A stretch of DNA of 44,349 nucleotides from an uncultured Clostridia bacterium (GTDB lineage: Bacteria; Bacillota; Clostridia; Oscillospirales; Oscillospiraceae). Shown here piece by piece: positions 12,863 to 21,721 of this stretch. The notes under the pieces were generated by a model. The model ran no database searches, had not been told where the DNA came from, and saw only the letters and a list, made by a program, of their open reading frames with translations. The position numbers were made by a program, and so were the translations under genes. The first letter of the stretch is position 1; every line of letters starts with the position of its first letter. The stretch lies in the NCBI GenBank assembly GCA_946531435.1, contig CAMNAO010000010.1, positions 1 through 44,349 on the forward strand, in the 5' to 3' direction.

Positions 12863-13891
12863 TTACAGCTCCGCCTTATGCTCTTCGTAGAACTCACGCC
12901 AGTCCTTCAGCATATATTTCAGTACGTTGGGCGTATCCAGCCCATAGGGGCATTTGCTGCTGCAGCTGTGGCACTGGAGGCAGTTTTCGATCCGTTTCAT
13001 CTTCTCCTGCCACTGGGGGGTAAAGTACTGCCTCCAGGGGGAGCGGCGCAGCAGCATATTCATACGGGCGGAATTGTTGATTTCAATGCCCACGGGGCAG
13101 GGCATGCAGTAGCCGCAGCCGCGGCAGAAGCCGTCCGCCAGCTCCTGCCGATCCTTGCGGATCACCGCCAGAAGCTCCTCATCCAGATCCGGATCCTCCC
13201 GGGCGGTTTCGATCCATTCCGCCAGCTCCTCCGGCCGCTGGATGCCCCAGATGGGCACCACGTTGTCATACTGCTTCATAAAGGCGTGGCAGGCCCGGGC
13301 ATTGGTAAGAAGGCCGCCCGCCAGGCCCTTCATGGCAATGAAGCCCATGTCGGCCTTCCGGCACTTTTCCGCAAGAGCCAGGTCCCGGTCCGTGGAAATG
13401 TAGCTGAAGGGGAACTGCAGGGTCTCAAACCGGCCGCTCTCAATGGCGGCCTCCGCCACGTTGACCCGGTGGGTGGTGACGCCGATGTGACGGATCCAGC
13501 CCCGCTCCTTCGCCTCCAGTGCGCCGGCATAGGCGCTCTCCGGATCGTCAAAATCCGGAAGGGCCGGGATGTTATGGAGCTGGAAGAGGTCGATATACTC
13601 CGTCCGCAGCATCTTGAGGCTGTTCTCAATATGCCCCAGGACACCCTTCCTGTCCCGGGCACCGCTTTTGGTGGCGATGACCACCTCCTGCCGCACATCC
13701 GCAAGGGCCAGGCCGATCTTCTTCTCGCTGTCGGTATAGGCGTTGGCAGTATCGAAAAAGCGGATACCATCCTCATAGGCCCTGCGGATGAGTGCCGCCC
13801 CCTCCTCCACCGTGCAGCGCTGCACGGGCAGGCAGCCCATGGCGGGCTTGGTGGCGATGAGCTCTGTCTTTCCCAAACGAACCTTTTGCAT
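12863..13891 (-). CDS. Aldo/keto reductase with C-terminal ferredoxin-like domain
   Basis: 342 residues. The AKR barrel (about 1-255) shows the FFDTANAYTDSEKKIG segment with catalytic Asp/Tyr, the Lys of VVIATKSG and LFQLHNI with the His. The C-terminus carries CRGCGYCMPCPVGI and CLQCHSCSSKCPYGL, two Cys clusters for 4Fe-4S centres. This fused arrangement is common in anaerobes; the substrate is not known. It follows the lipoprotein gene by 2 bp with GGAGGG as ribosome site, so it is probably co-transcribed with the lipoprotein and potassium genes upstream. Confidence 0.9.
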   Translation of the reverse strand: MQKVRLGKTELIATKPAMGCLPVQRCTVEEGAALIRRAYEDGIRFFDTANAYTDSEKKIGLALADVRQEVVIATKSGARDRKGVLGHIENSLKMLRTEYIDLFQLHNIPALPDFDDPESAYAGALEAKERGWIRHIGVTTHRVNVAEAAIESGRFETLQFPFSYISTDRDLALAEKCRKADMGFIAMKGLAGGLLTNARACHAFMKQYDNVVPIWGIQRPEELAEWIETAREDPDLDEELLAVIRKDRQELADGFCRGCGYCMPCPVGIEINNSARMNMLLRRSPWRQYFTPQWQEKMKRIENCLQCHSCSSKCPYGLDTPNVLKYMLKDWREFYEEHKAEL

Positions 13892-13893
13892 CG

Positions 13894-14766
13894 TTATCCC
13901 TCCGGCTCCTCCAAAATATTGCTTCCATCCTCACGGCTGTAGGGGGCCTCCGTCAGCTTCAGACTGAAAAGCCCGCCGTCATTGACGATCTCATAACACC
14001 GGGTGCCGTATTCCACCAGGTTCCGGCTTTCAAACCGCACGGCGTACTCCGTTCCGTCCGGGGTGATGAAGGTGTAGCGCAGACCGGAGTCTGTGACCCG
14101 TTCCTCGCTTTCGCCCCCCACCTGCATCCGGCCCAAGGCTTCGAAGACGCTGCGGATCTCCTCTTCATCGGTGACCACGACGGTATCCTCACCATCCCGC
14201 TCCACCCGCAGGATGGTGGGCGCTTCGGCGGCAAAGGAGAGGATCAGCCCCTGATAGCGGCCGTCGGTGAAGAAGTCGAAAAGGCCGCTGTTCTCCTGGG
14301 GCGGCGGCAGAACGGGGATCTCATTTTCCGTGCTGGCCTCCGTGATCCGCGCCTCCACCCGGGAGGGGACGGCGCCCTGAAAATTGTTGGTAGAATAATA
14401 TGTATAGATTCCGTTGGGAGCCACCGGAGTCTCGCTGAGCTCCTTGGAAAGGCGCTTGTGGGCGATCTGAGTGCCGTCCGCCTCATAATAATAGAACTCG
14501 CAGACAATGCCGGTGATCCTGAGATCGCTGAGATTCTGGAAGCTGTGAACAAAGACGATGTCCCCGTCGTTTTTCATCACCGCCTTCTCCAGGTGGTAAC
14601 TCAGGATCTCCTCTCCCAGGCTGTCAAAGTAGGAGGAGGTCGCCTCCAGCCCCAGGTCCGTTCCGCTGAGGTCCACCTGGCCGCCTTTCCTGGCACATCC
14701 CGCGGCCAAAAGCAGCAAGGGGGAGAGCAGCAGAAAAAGCAGCCTATGTATCCTTTGTGTGATCAC
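13894..14766 (-). CDS. Lipoprotein of unknown function
   Basis: 290 residues. A signal peptide with lipobox LLAAGC (Cys at about 24) anchors it outside the membrane. The body has a beta-rich region with DIVFVHSFQNLSDLRITGI, typical of FxLYD-like domains that bear on secreted proteins, and a second half with ILRVERDGEDTVVVTDEEEI and RYTFITPDGTEYAVRF, resembling small repeated beta domains. No enzyme motif seen. The ATG overlaps the end of the potassium regulator gene by four bases, tying it to that operon. Confidence 0.75.
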   Translation of the reverse strand: MITQRIHRLLFLLLSPLLLLAAGCARKGGQVDLSGTDLGLEATSSYFDSLGEEILSYHLEKAVMKNDGDIVFVHSFQNLSDLRITGIVCEFYYYEADGTQIAHKRLSKELSETPVAPNGIYTYYSTNNFQGAVPSRVEARITEASTENEIPVLPPPQENSGLFDFFTDGRYQGLILSFAAEAPTILRVERDGEDTVVVTDEEEIRSVFEALGRMQVGGESEERVTDSGLRYTFITPDGTEYAVRFESRNLVEYGTRCYEIVNDGGLFSLKLTEAPYSREDGSNILEEPEG

Positions 14767-15431
14767 TGATTCTCCTCCAGAAAGCGCTCCAGCTCATTGT
14801 TCTTGCCGATGAGCAGCAGCACGTCATCCCCCCGAAGTCTCTCCCCAGGGAGCACCTGGGTAATGAGCTCCTTTCCCCGGCGGATGGCGATGATATTGAG
14901 GCCGTACTTTTTGCGTATTCCGGAATCCACCACGGTCTTGCCCGCGAGGCGGGAGGGGAGGGCCACCTCACTGATATCCGTATCCGCGGAGAGATTGATG
15001 GACTCCAGCACGCTGGAGGATTTCAGCCGCTTCGCGAGACGGATGCCCATGTCCCGCTCGGGATAGATGACCTCCGCGCCGATCTTCTCCAGTAGGGCGC
15101 CGTGGTCCTCGCTGACCGCCTTGGCGATCACATGGGGCACACCGAGATTCACCAGGTTCAGCACGGTCAGAAGGCTGACGTCGATCTTTCCGCCGATGCA
15201 GACGATGACGGTGCTGCACTCGCCGAAACCCATCTGGCGAAGGCTGTTGAGACTGAGATCATTGGCCACCAGAGCGTTTTCCGTAAACAGTCTGGCCTCC
15301 CGCACGGTCTCCTCCCCGGAGTCCACACAAAGGACCTCCGCGCCGGAAATGGCAAGCTCCCGGGCGACGGCAAAGCCGAAGCGGCCGAGGCCCACGATCC
15401 CGTAAACTTCTTCCTGCGATCTTTTCCTCAT
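14763..15431 (-). CDS. ktrA: Potassium channel/transporter gating subunit (KtrA/TrkA type)
   Basis: 222 residues. RCK-N domain with the nucleotide-binding fold GIVGLGRFGFAVA (about 11-23) and the acidic VLCVDSGEE at the end of strand 2, then LRQMGFGECSTVIVCIG. RCK-C domain from about 140 (SEVALPSRLAGKTVV). It binds ATP/ADP or NAD(H) and gates the membrane subunit encoded next to it, at 15447. The size matches KtrA rather than the double-length TrkA. The start is ATG at 15431, 15 bp after the partner gene. Confidence 0.9.
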   Translation of the reverse strand: MRKRSQEEVYGIVGLGRFGFAVARELAISGAEVLCVDSGEETVREARLFTENALVANDLSLNSLRQMGFGECSTVIVCIGGKIDVSLLTVLNLVNLGVPHVIAKAVSEDHGALLEKIGAEVIYPERDMGIRLAKRLKSSSVLESINLSADTDISEVALPSRLAGKTVVDSGIRKKYGLNIIAIRRGKELITQVLPGERLRGDDVLLLIGKNNELERFLEENQ

Positions 15432-15446
15432 AGGATCTGCTCCTTT

Positions 15447-16739
15447 TCAGCCCACTGTAATGGACTCCTCTGAATAACCGAAGGGCCGGTCCGTTCCGCT
15501 TCCCCAGAGAGAGGCCACGGAGAGGGGACCCAGGCGCCCGAAATACATGGTCAGGATCAGCACCACCCGGGAGGCGGTTCCCAGGCGGGAGGTGATGCCC
15601 GTGGTGACGCCCACGGTATTCACCGCTGAGGCCACCTCAAACAGGATCTGGGAGAGGCGGTACTCCGGCTCCAGCACCGAGATAAGAAAGGTGGAGACGC
15701 AGAGAACACCCAACGATACGAACACCACGGCAAAGGCCCGGTGAAGGACCCGGGCGGGAAGCCGCCGCCGAAAGGCCTCCGGCTTTAAGCCGGTGGCGAT
15801 CTCCCGCACCGCCAGGAACATGGCAAACCAGGTGGTGGTTTTGGTACCGCCGCCGGTGGAGCCGGGGCAGGCGCCCACGATCATCAGGAGCACCATCACA
15901 AAAAGGCCCGCCTCACTCATGGCGCCGAGATCCACGGTATTGAAGCCCGCGGTGCGGGCGGTCACGCTCTGGAAAAAAGCCTCCAGCCAGTTATAGCCGT
16001 CGGTGAGCTTCAAGAGCAGGGTGCCCGCAATCAAAAGGGAGCCCGTCATAAAGAGGGACACCTTGGTCTGCAGGCTCCAGCGCCGGGGAGAGCGGAAGGA
16101 AAAGACGTCCATCAGCGTGAGATAGCCCACCCCCGCCACCACGATGAGGGCCGCGGTAACGAGATTCATGGCCGCATCCCCCCGATAGGCGGTAAGGCTC
16201 TGATAGCCCCCAAAGAGGTCGAAGCCCGCGTTGTTGAAGGCGGAGATTGAATGAAAAAGGCTCATAGGCAGGGCCTTTTCCGGGGGATAATCCCGCAGAA
16301 GGATCGGAAAGGTCGCCGCGGCGCCCAGAAGCTCAATCACAAGGGTCAGCTGCAGGACCCGGCGGAAGATCCGCTTCAGGCCGCCGTAGCTGTCAATGTT
16401 CCAGCTCTCTTTGATGATGCTCCGCTCCTTGAAGCTGAATCCCCGGCCCAGGGCGATGGTGACGGCGATGCCCGCAACCGCGATGCCCAGGCCGCCCAGC
16501 TGGATGAGCAGGGCGATGACCGTCTTTCCGAAGGCGGTAAAGGTGGTCCCGGTATCCACCACGATGAGGCCGGTGACGCAGACGGCGCTGGTGGAGGTAA
16601 AGAGCGCCTCCAGCGGGTTCAGATGCTTGCCGGGGTAAGTGGCGAAGGGCAGGAGCAGCAGGAGCGCCCCCAGCAGAATGGCGGCGGCAAAGCCCAGGGC
16701 AATCAGCTGCATGGGCGTCAGTCTGCTCTTCCGCTTCAT
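15447..16739 (-). CDS. ktrB: Potassium uptake membrane subunit (KtrB/TrkH type)
   Basis: 430 residues with about eight to ten transmembrane segments. Selectivity-filter-like loops are visible: TSTSAVCVTGL, SISAFNNAGFD, TARTAGFNTVD and SAVNTVGVTTGI, each with the conserved Gly of the four pore repeats, and GACPGSTGGGTKTTT between them. It forms the ion-conducting dimer with the KtrA ring. TTAAAGGAGATCGGGG precedes ATG. It is first in a probable ktrB-ktrA-lipoprotein-AKR unit driven by the promoter at 16773-16801. Confidence 0.93.
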   Translation of the reverse strand: MKRKSRLTPMQLIALGFAAAILLGALLLLLPFATYPGKHLNPLEALFTSTSAVCVTGLIVVDTGTTFTAFGKTVIALLIQLGGLGIAVAGIAVTIALGRGFSFKERSIIKESWNIDSYGGLKRIFRRVLQLTLVIELLGAAATFPILLRDYPPEKALPMSLFHSISAFNNAGFDLFGGYQSLTAYRGDAAMNLVTAALIVVAGVGYLTLMDVFSFRSPRRWSLQTKVSLFMTGSLLIAGTLLLKLTDGYNWLEAFFQSVTARTAGFNTVDLGAMSEAGLFVMVLLMIVGACPGSTGGGTKTTTWFAMFLAVREIATGLKPEAFRRRLPARVLHRAFAVVFVSLGVLCVSTFLISVLEPEYRLSQILFEVASAVNTVGVTTGITSRLGTASRVVLILTMYFGRLGPLSVASLWGSGTDRPFGYSEESITVG

Positions 16740-16772
16740 TCCCCGATCTCCTTTAATAGCATACTTTGCTGT

Positions 16773-16801
16773 AGTTTATCACAAAAGACGGCTGTAATCA
16801 A
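16773..16801 (-). promoter_or_regulatory. Promoter of the ktrBA unit
   Basis: Reverse strand TTGATT (16796-16801), 17-bp spacer, TAAACT (16773-16778), 34 bp before the ktrB ATG. Confidence 0.65.
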
Positions 16802-16909
16802 GATAAAGCGGGTATGGGGATGGGAGAGACGGGGACTATGTATGGTCGCACCCCACGCAGTACGCTGTTTCACCTAAAATTGATATGAAATAAGGGGGGA
16901 CGGGGGAAC

Positions 16910-16947
16910 GGATTGCCACGTCGCCGCAAGCGGCTCCTCGCAATGAC
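16910..16947. repeat. GGATTGCCACG palindromic repeat
   Basis: GGATTGCCACG, a short GCCGCAAGCGGC hairpin, then CTCGCAATGAC: same ends, different centre from the copies at 12099, 12183 and 32703. The gap 16740-17278 has no gene that I can support. Confidence 0.65.
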
Positions 16948-17139
16948 ATGCAGATTAGGGTTGCTGCTGCAGCTATCGATAATCCTCTGTCATTCCGAGA
17001 CCAGCCCGAAGACTCCTCTGAGCCTCCAAGAGCCGGAGGCGATTGGTTAAGGCGAAGAGGTGCCTTGCGCTGGTCTTGGGCGTAGGAATCCGCATCCCCC
17101 GTCCATTTTCAAAGGATAGAGTTTTATGAGTTGCAAAGT

Positions 17140-17231
17140 AGTAGGGGCGGAGCCCTCCGCCTTCGGCTCCGCCATGATCCGCCCCTGGAGTCCAGGCCCT
17201 CAGCCAGCGGGCGAACACAGTTCGCCCCTAC
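17140..17231. repeat. GTAGGGGCG/CGCCCCTAC-bounded repeat
   Basis: Begins GTAGGGGCGGAGCCCTCCG and ends GTTCGCCCCTACGG, with inner GC-rich hairpins. Relatives with the same ends are at about 32937-33006 and, shorter, at 40867-40892. Confidence 0.55.
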
Positions 17232-17278
17232 GGAATGGGGAACGGATTGTCGCCGCCGTGATTCCCCAATCCCTCCCC

Positions 17279-17307
17279 TTGCTCTTTTCTGACGCTTGTG
17301 TTATAAT
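17279..17307 (+). promoter_or_regulatory. Promoter of the ruvCAB operon
   Basis: TTGCTC (17279-17284), 17-bp spacer, TATAAT (17302-17307). An in-frame ATG at 17306 overlaps the -10 box and therefore cannot be the ruvC start on this transcript. Confidence 0.7.
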
Positions 17308-17371
17308 GCATGCTGTTGTTTTATGTATTTTAATCACACGATTTGGGATAAGGGAGGGAATCGGCACGGGC

Positions 17372-17884
17372 ATTATCCTCGGCATTGATCCCGGTCTTGC
17401 CACCGTGGGCTTTGGCGCCATCCGGGCGGAGAAAAACCGTCTGTCGCTTCTCAGCTGCGGCGCCATCACCACCCCCGCGGGCCAGCGGGTCTCCCTGCGC
17501 TTAAAGCAGATCTATGACGACATGCTGGAGCTCATCGACATGGTGAAGCCCGAAGCCATCGCCATGGAGGAGCTCTTCTTCAACACCAACCAGACCACCG
17601 GCATCGCCGTGGCCCAGGCCCGGGGCGTGCTGATCCTGGCGGGGCAGACGCTTCAGATCCCCATGTTTGAATATACCCCTCTGCAGGTCAAGCAGAACAT
17701 CACCGGCTACGGGCGGGCTCAGAAGCCCCAGATGATGGAGATGGTCCGCCGCACCCTGAATCTGGACGCCGTGGTGCGGCCGGATGACGCCTCGGACGCC
17801 CTGGCCCTGGCCATCTGCCACGCCAGGACCGTAAGCTCCCTCATGAACACCGCCAAGGAGGACAGCGTATGTTCTACTATTTAG
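17372..17884 (+). CDS. ruvC: Holliday junction resolvase RuvC
   Basis: 170 residues. Family homology starts exactly at IILGIDPGLATVGFG, with catalytic Asp in GIDPG, Glu in AMEELFF and the Asp pair in RPDDASDALALAICH. It cuts four-way junctions delivered by RuvAB. No ATG, GTG or TTG lies between the promoter and this point. AGGGAGGGAA at 17351-17360 is the only ribosome site, and the codon at the normal start is ATT (17372). I therefore give ATT as the start. It overlaps ruvA by 16 bp. Confidence 0.88.
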   Translation: MILGIDPGLATVGFGAIRAEKNRLSLLSCGAITTPAGQRVSLRLKQIYDDMLELIDMVKPEAIAMEELFFNTNQTTGIAVAQARGVLILAGQTLQIPMFEYTPLQVKQNITGYGRAQKPQMMEMVRRTLNLDAVVRPDDASDALALAICHARTVSSLMNTAKEDSVCSTI

Positions 17885-18471
17885 AGGGCAACGTCGCCCA
17901 TTTGGAGCCGAATCTCGCCGTCATCGACGTGGGCGGCGCGGGCTACGCCGTCACGGTGCCCACCACCACCCTCGCCCGGCTGGAAACCGGGAAGAAGGCC
18001 CGTCTCTACACCCATCTGCAGGTTTCCGAGGACAATGTGGAGCTTTTCGGCTTTTCCGATATGGCGGAGAAGCGCTGCTTTACCATGCTGATCTCCGTCT
18101 CCGGCGTCGGGCCTAAGGCCGCCGTGTCCATTCTCTCCGCCGTCGGCCCCGCCGACCTGGCCCTCGCCATCGTCACGGAAAACGAAAAAGCCCTCACCTC
18201 CGCCAAGGGCATCGGAAAAAAGATCGCCCAGCGGATCATTCTGGAGCTGAAGGATAAAATCGCCAAGGACCAGTCCCTGGCCGCCTCCCCCATCGCCCCG
18301 GCGGCCTCCCAACGGGGAGGCAAGCTGGGCGAGGTCACCGAGGCCCTTACCGTGCTGGGCTACACGCCCCAGGAGATCTCCGCCGTGCTGCGGGATCCAC
18401 AGGCCGCGGACATGAGCACCGAGGAGATCATCCGCCTCGCCCTCAGAAACTCTCTCAAACAGGAGAAATAA
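17869..18471 (+). CDS. ruvA: Holliday junction helicase subunit RuvA
   Basis: 200 residues: an OB-fold start (MFYYLEGNVAHLEPNLAVIDVGGAG split over 1-25), DNA-binding acidic pin region, two helix-hairpin-helix motifs (LISVSGVGPKAAVSIL, LTSAKGIGKKIAQRIILELKD) and a C-terminal RuvB-contacting domain (EVTEALTVLGYTPQEI). It recognises the junction and loads RuvB. The start lies within the last codons of ruvC. Confidence 0.97.
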   Translation: MFYYLEGNVAHLEPNLAVIDVGGAGYAVTVPTTTLARLETGKKARLYTHLQVSEDNVELFGFSDMAEKRCFTMLISVSGVGPKAAVSILSAVGPADLALAIVTENEKALTSAKGIGKKIAQRIILELKDKIAKDQSLAASPIAPAASQRGGKLGEVTEALTVLGYTPQEISAVLRDPQAADMSTEEIIRLALRNSLKQEK

Positions 18472-18474
18472 GCC

Positions 18475-19566
18475 ATGAGTATCGACTTTTCCAGCCCCTC
18501 CCGTCCCCCGGAGGAGAGCAACCAGCTGGTCTCCCCCTCCCTGGTTTCCGGGGACGAGACCGAGGCCGGACTGCGCCCCCACTCCCTGGAGGACTTCATC
18601 GGCCAGGAGAAGGCCCGGAAGAACCTGCAGGTCTTCATCGAGGGGGCCCGGATGCGGGGCGAGCCCCTGGACCATGTGCTGCTTCACGGCCCCCCGGGCC
18701 TGGGCAAAACCACCCTGGCCCAGATCATCGCCAGCGAGATGGGCTCCAACCTGCGCAAAACCTCCGGTCCCGCCATTGAGAAGCCCAAGGATCTGGCCGC
18801 CCTCCTCACGGCCCTGGAGGAAAACGACGTTCTCTTCATCGATGAGATCCACCGGATGAACCGACAGGTGGAGGAGATCCTCTACCCCGCCATGGAGGAT
18901 CGGCAGATCGACATCATCATCGGTCAGGGACCCGGCGCCACCAGCATTACCCTGGATTTGAAAAAGTTCACGCTGGTGGGCGCCACCACCCGCTCCGGCC
19001 AACTCTCCTCCCCCCTGCGGGACCGCTTCGGCATCGATCTGAAGCTGGAGCTCTATACCCCCCAGGAGCTTTCCAAAATCGTCACCCGCTCCGCCGGGAT
19101 CCTGGGGATCCCCATTGAGCCGGAGGGGGCCTATGAAATCGCCGCCCGCAGCCGGGGCACCCCCCGGATCGCCAACCGGATGCTCCGCCGGGTGCGGGAC
19201 TTTGCCATGGTCTACGGCGACGGCGTCATTGACCGGAAGCAAGCTGACCGGGCCCTTCAGGCCCTGGAAATCGACAAGGACGGTCTGGACTCCATGGACC
19301 GCCGTCTTCTGGAGAGCATCATTCTGAACTACAACGGCGGCCCCGTGGGCCTGGAAACCATCGCCGCCACCATCAACGAGGAGGCCGTCACCGTGGAGGA
19401 CGTGTGCGAGCCCTATCTCATGCAGCAGGGCTATCTGACCCGCACCTCCCGGGGACGCTGCGCCACCAACAAGGCCAGGGCCCACCTGGGTCTCCCCCTC
19501 TTGGACAGCACTCCCGGCGAGTCCACCTTATTCGACCTTGCTCAGGAGTCAGAGACTCTCTTTTGA
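18475..19566 (+). CDS. ruvB: Holliday junction branch-migration ATPase RuvB
   Basis: 363 residues. Walker [12 protein letters not shown] (about 72-82), Walker [11 protein letters not shown], sensor GATTRSG, arginine finger region [11 protein letters not shown], and C-terminal winged helix ([31 protein letters not shown]). It pulls DNA through the RuvA-bound junction. Three bases separate it from ruvA, with GGAGAAATAAGCC as ribosome site. Confidence 0.97.
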   Translation: MSIDFSSPSRPPEESNQLVSPSLVSGDETEAGLRPHSLEDFIGQEKARKNLQVFIEGARMRGEPLDHVLLHGPPGLGKTTLAQIIASEMGSNLRKTSGPAIEKPKDLAALLTALEENDVLFIDEIHRMNRQVEEILYPAMEDRQIDIIIGQGPGATSITLDLKKFTLVGATTRSGQLSSPLRDRFGIDLKLELYTPQELSKIVTRSAGILGIPIEPEGAYEIAARSRGTPRIANRMLRRVRDFAMVYGDGVIDRKQADRALQALEIDKDGLDSMDRRLLESIILNYNGGPVGLETIAATINEEAVTVEDVCEPYLMQQGYLTRTSRGRCATNKARAHLGLPLLDSTPGESTLFDLAQESETLF

Positions 19567-19586
19567 TTTGGAAAGGAGATAAAACC

Positions 19587-20936
19587 ATGGGTAAATATTT
19601 CGGAACCGACGGCGTCCGCGGCGCCGCAAATGTGACTTTGGACGCCCCTCTGGCCTTCCGGGTGGGGCAGGCGGCAGCCACCGTCTTCGGCGGCAGCGGG
19701 AAGCGCCCTCTGGTAGTCATCGGCAAGGACACCCGCCTCTCCGGCGACATGCTGGAGGCCGCTCTCGTGGCCGGTCTCACCTCCGCCGGGGCCGACGTGG
19801 TGCTCCTGGGCGTCATGCCCACCCCCGCGGTGGCCCTCATCACCGTATCCCTGGGCGCGGACGCCGGCGCCGTCATCTCCGCCTCCCACAACCCCTTCGG
19901 GGACAACGGCATCAAGCTCTTCGGGCCCAAGGGCTTCAAGCTCCCCGACGCCGTGGAGGACGGCATTGAAGAGATCATCGACGATCCCGCCCGGGCCGCG
20001 AAGAAGACCGGCGGCGAGATCGGCAGGATCCTGGATAAGGGCCGTGCACCCTTCGATACTTATGTCAACCACGTCCGCTCCATGGCCAAGGAAGATTTCT
20101 CTCATCTTCGGGTCCTGCTGGACTGTGCCAACGGCGCCTCCAGCGCCACCGCCGAGGCCGTTTTCAGCAATTTGAACGGGCTGACCTTTGACGTCATCCA
20201 TCATGAGCCCGACGGCGTCAACATCAATCTCGCCTGCGGCTCTACCCACATGGAGGATCTCTGCGCCAAGGTGCTGGAGGGCGGCTATGATCTGGGCTTC
20301 GCCTTTGACGGCGACGCTGATCGCTGCCTTGTTGTCGATGAGAAGGGCGAGATCATGGATGGCGACAAGTACATGGCCATCTGCGGCTGCTATCTCCGGG
20401 ATCGGGGCGAGCTGAAGAACGACACCATCGTGGCCACCGTGATGAGCAATCTCGGCTTCCACGAATACTGCCGGGACCACGGTCTCAAGGTGGAATGCGC
20501 CCCCGTGGGTGACCGCTATGTGCTGGAGCTGATGCAGAAGGGCGGCCACTGTCTGGGCGGCGAGCAGAGCGGCCACATCATCTTCCTGGATGACGAGACC
20601 ACCGGCGACGGGCAGGTAGCTGCCGTCTGGTTCCTGAACGTGCTGGCGGCCGCCGGCAAAACCGTCTCCCAGCTGACGCAGGATATCCCCCACTACCCCC
20701 AGGAGCTCATCAATGTGCGCATCGAGGGCGGCAACGCCGCCAAGGTGGCCATCATGAAGAGTGAGGCCCTGCAGCGGAAGATCCGGGAGGAGGAGGCCAT
20801 GATGGGCGATCAGGGCAGGATCCTGATCCGTCCCTCCGGCACCGAGCCCTTGATCCGGGTCATGACCGAGGCCAAGGATGAGGAACTGTGCCACGGAGCG
20901 GCACAGCGGATTGCCGATCTTGTCCGCTCTCTTTGA
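19587..20936 (+). CDS. glmM: Phosphoglucosamine mutase
   Basis: 449 residues. It converts glucosamine-6-phosphate to glucosamine-1-phosphate for UDP-GlcNAc and the cell wall. Seen: GKYFGTDGVRGAAN start, phosphoserine loop SASHNPFGDNGIK (about 98-110), metal loop AFDGDADRCL, sugar loop GGEQSGHIIF and phosphate-binding RPSGTEPLIRVM near the end. ATG at 19587 follows AAAGGAGATAAAACC. It is 20 bp from ruvB and probably shares its transcript. Confidence 0.97.
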   Translation: MGKYFGTDGVRGAANVTLDAPLAFRVGQAAATVFGGSGKRPLVVIGKDTRLSGDMLEAALVAGLTSAGADVVLLGVMPTPAVALITVSLGADAGAVISASHNPFGDNGIKLFGPKGFKLPDAVEDGIEEIIDDPARAAKKTGGEIGRILDKGRAPFDTYVNHVRSMAKEDFSHLRVLLDCANGASSATAEAVFSNLNGLTFDVIHHEPDGVNINLACGSTHMEDLCAKVLEGGYDLGFAFDGDADRCLVVDEKGEIMDGDKYMAICGCYLRDRGELKNDTIVATVMSNLGFHEYCRDHGLKVECAPVGDRYVLELMQKGGHCLGGEQSGHIIFLDDETTGDGQVAAVWFLNVLAAAGKTVSQLTQDIPHYPQELINVRIEGGNAAKVAIMKSEALQRKIREEEAMMGDQGRILIRPSGTEPLIRVMTEAKDEELCHGAAQRIADLVRSL

Positions 20937-21010
20937 GCCTTCCTTTGGCCCTTTCATAACGGGTTTTTACACAATGAATAAAAATTCGTTAAAATATTGG
21001 TCATTTCCTA

Positions 21011-21038
21011 TTGACTTAACTATAATTCGGAATATAAT
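21011..21038 (+). promoter_or_regulatory. Promoter before the sigma factor gene
   Basis: TTGACT (21011-21016), 16-bp spacer, TATAAT (21033-21038). A second TATAAT at 21021-21026 has TTGGTC 18 bp upstream. From the first, the transcript would start only a few bases before the ATG at 21050. Confidence 0.6.
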
Positions 21039-21049
21039 GGAACTGTTTT

Positions 21050-21643
21050 ATGATGACGCGAATGGATTTGGATCTCCTCAGCGATGAAGACCTGCAGCCC
21101 CTGGCCGCCGGCGGCAATCGGGAGGCGGAGGAGATACTCATCGAGCGGAACCTTCGGCTGGTCCGTATCATTGCCCGCCCCTACTTCCTGGCGGGGGGAG
21201 ATCACGAGGACCTTCTGCAGGAGGGAATGGTGGGGCTTGTGGACGCCGTGCGTCAATATGACGCAAAGCGCAGTTCCTCCTTCCACACCTTTGCTCAATG
21301 GTGCATCCGCAATCGAATACTGAACGCCATCAAAGCAGCCTCGCGGCGAAAGCACACCCCCCTGAATGATTACGTCCCCTTGGAATCCCCACAGTTTGAC
21401 GAAAGCCAATACCCAGTTTTCGACACCGTGCGCGATCCGGAAGAATTGATCATTGCAAAGGAGAGGCTCAGCGAAATCATAGACGCGGGAAGCGGCCTGT
21501 TTTCTCCCCTGGAGCACCGTGTTCTGGAGCTCTATCTCGAGGGGCAGAGCTGCGGTGAGATCGCGTCAAGGCTGGGCCGCACCATAAAGTCCGTGGACAA
21601 CGCCATCGGGCGTATCCGGCAAAAGCTGTCCGCGGCAAATTGA
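21050..21643 (+). CDS. sigH: Sigma factor of the SigH (sporulation/transition) type
   Basis: 197 residues. Region 2 (RNLRLVRIIARPYFLAGGDHEDLLQ, EGMVGLVDAVRQYD, SFHTFAQWCIRNRI) and the linker SRRKHTPLNDYVPLESPQFDE match SigH of Bacillus closely, including the HTPLN-like motif. Region 4 is LEHRVLELYLEGQSCGEIASRLG. SigH directs early sporulation genes, including spoIIA and spo0A. Slightly shorter than Bacillus SigH. Alternative ATGs at 21053 and 21062 exist; no convincing ribosome site separates them. spoIIE in the same window supports a sporulating host. Confidence 0.88.
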   Translation: MMTRMDLDLLSDEDLQPLAAGGNREAEEILIERNLRLVRIIARPYFLAGGDHEDLLQEGMVGLVDAVRQYDAKRSSSFHTFAQWCIRNRILNAIKAASRRKHTPLNDYVPLESPQFDESQYPVFDTVRDPEELIIAKERLSEIIDAGSGLFSPLEHRVLELYLEGQSCGEIASRLGRTIKSVDNAIGRIRQKLSAAN

Positions 21644-21721
21644 ACCCGGCGATTTCAGCAATGCTGAACGCAAATAAAAAAGCCGAAAAACGGCAAAACG
21701 TCAAAAGTGAGGATTCAAAAG

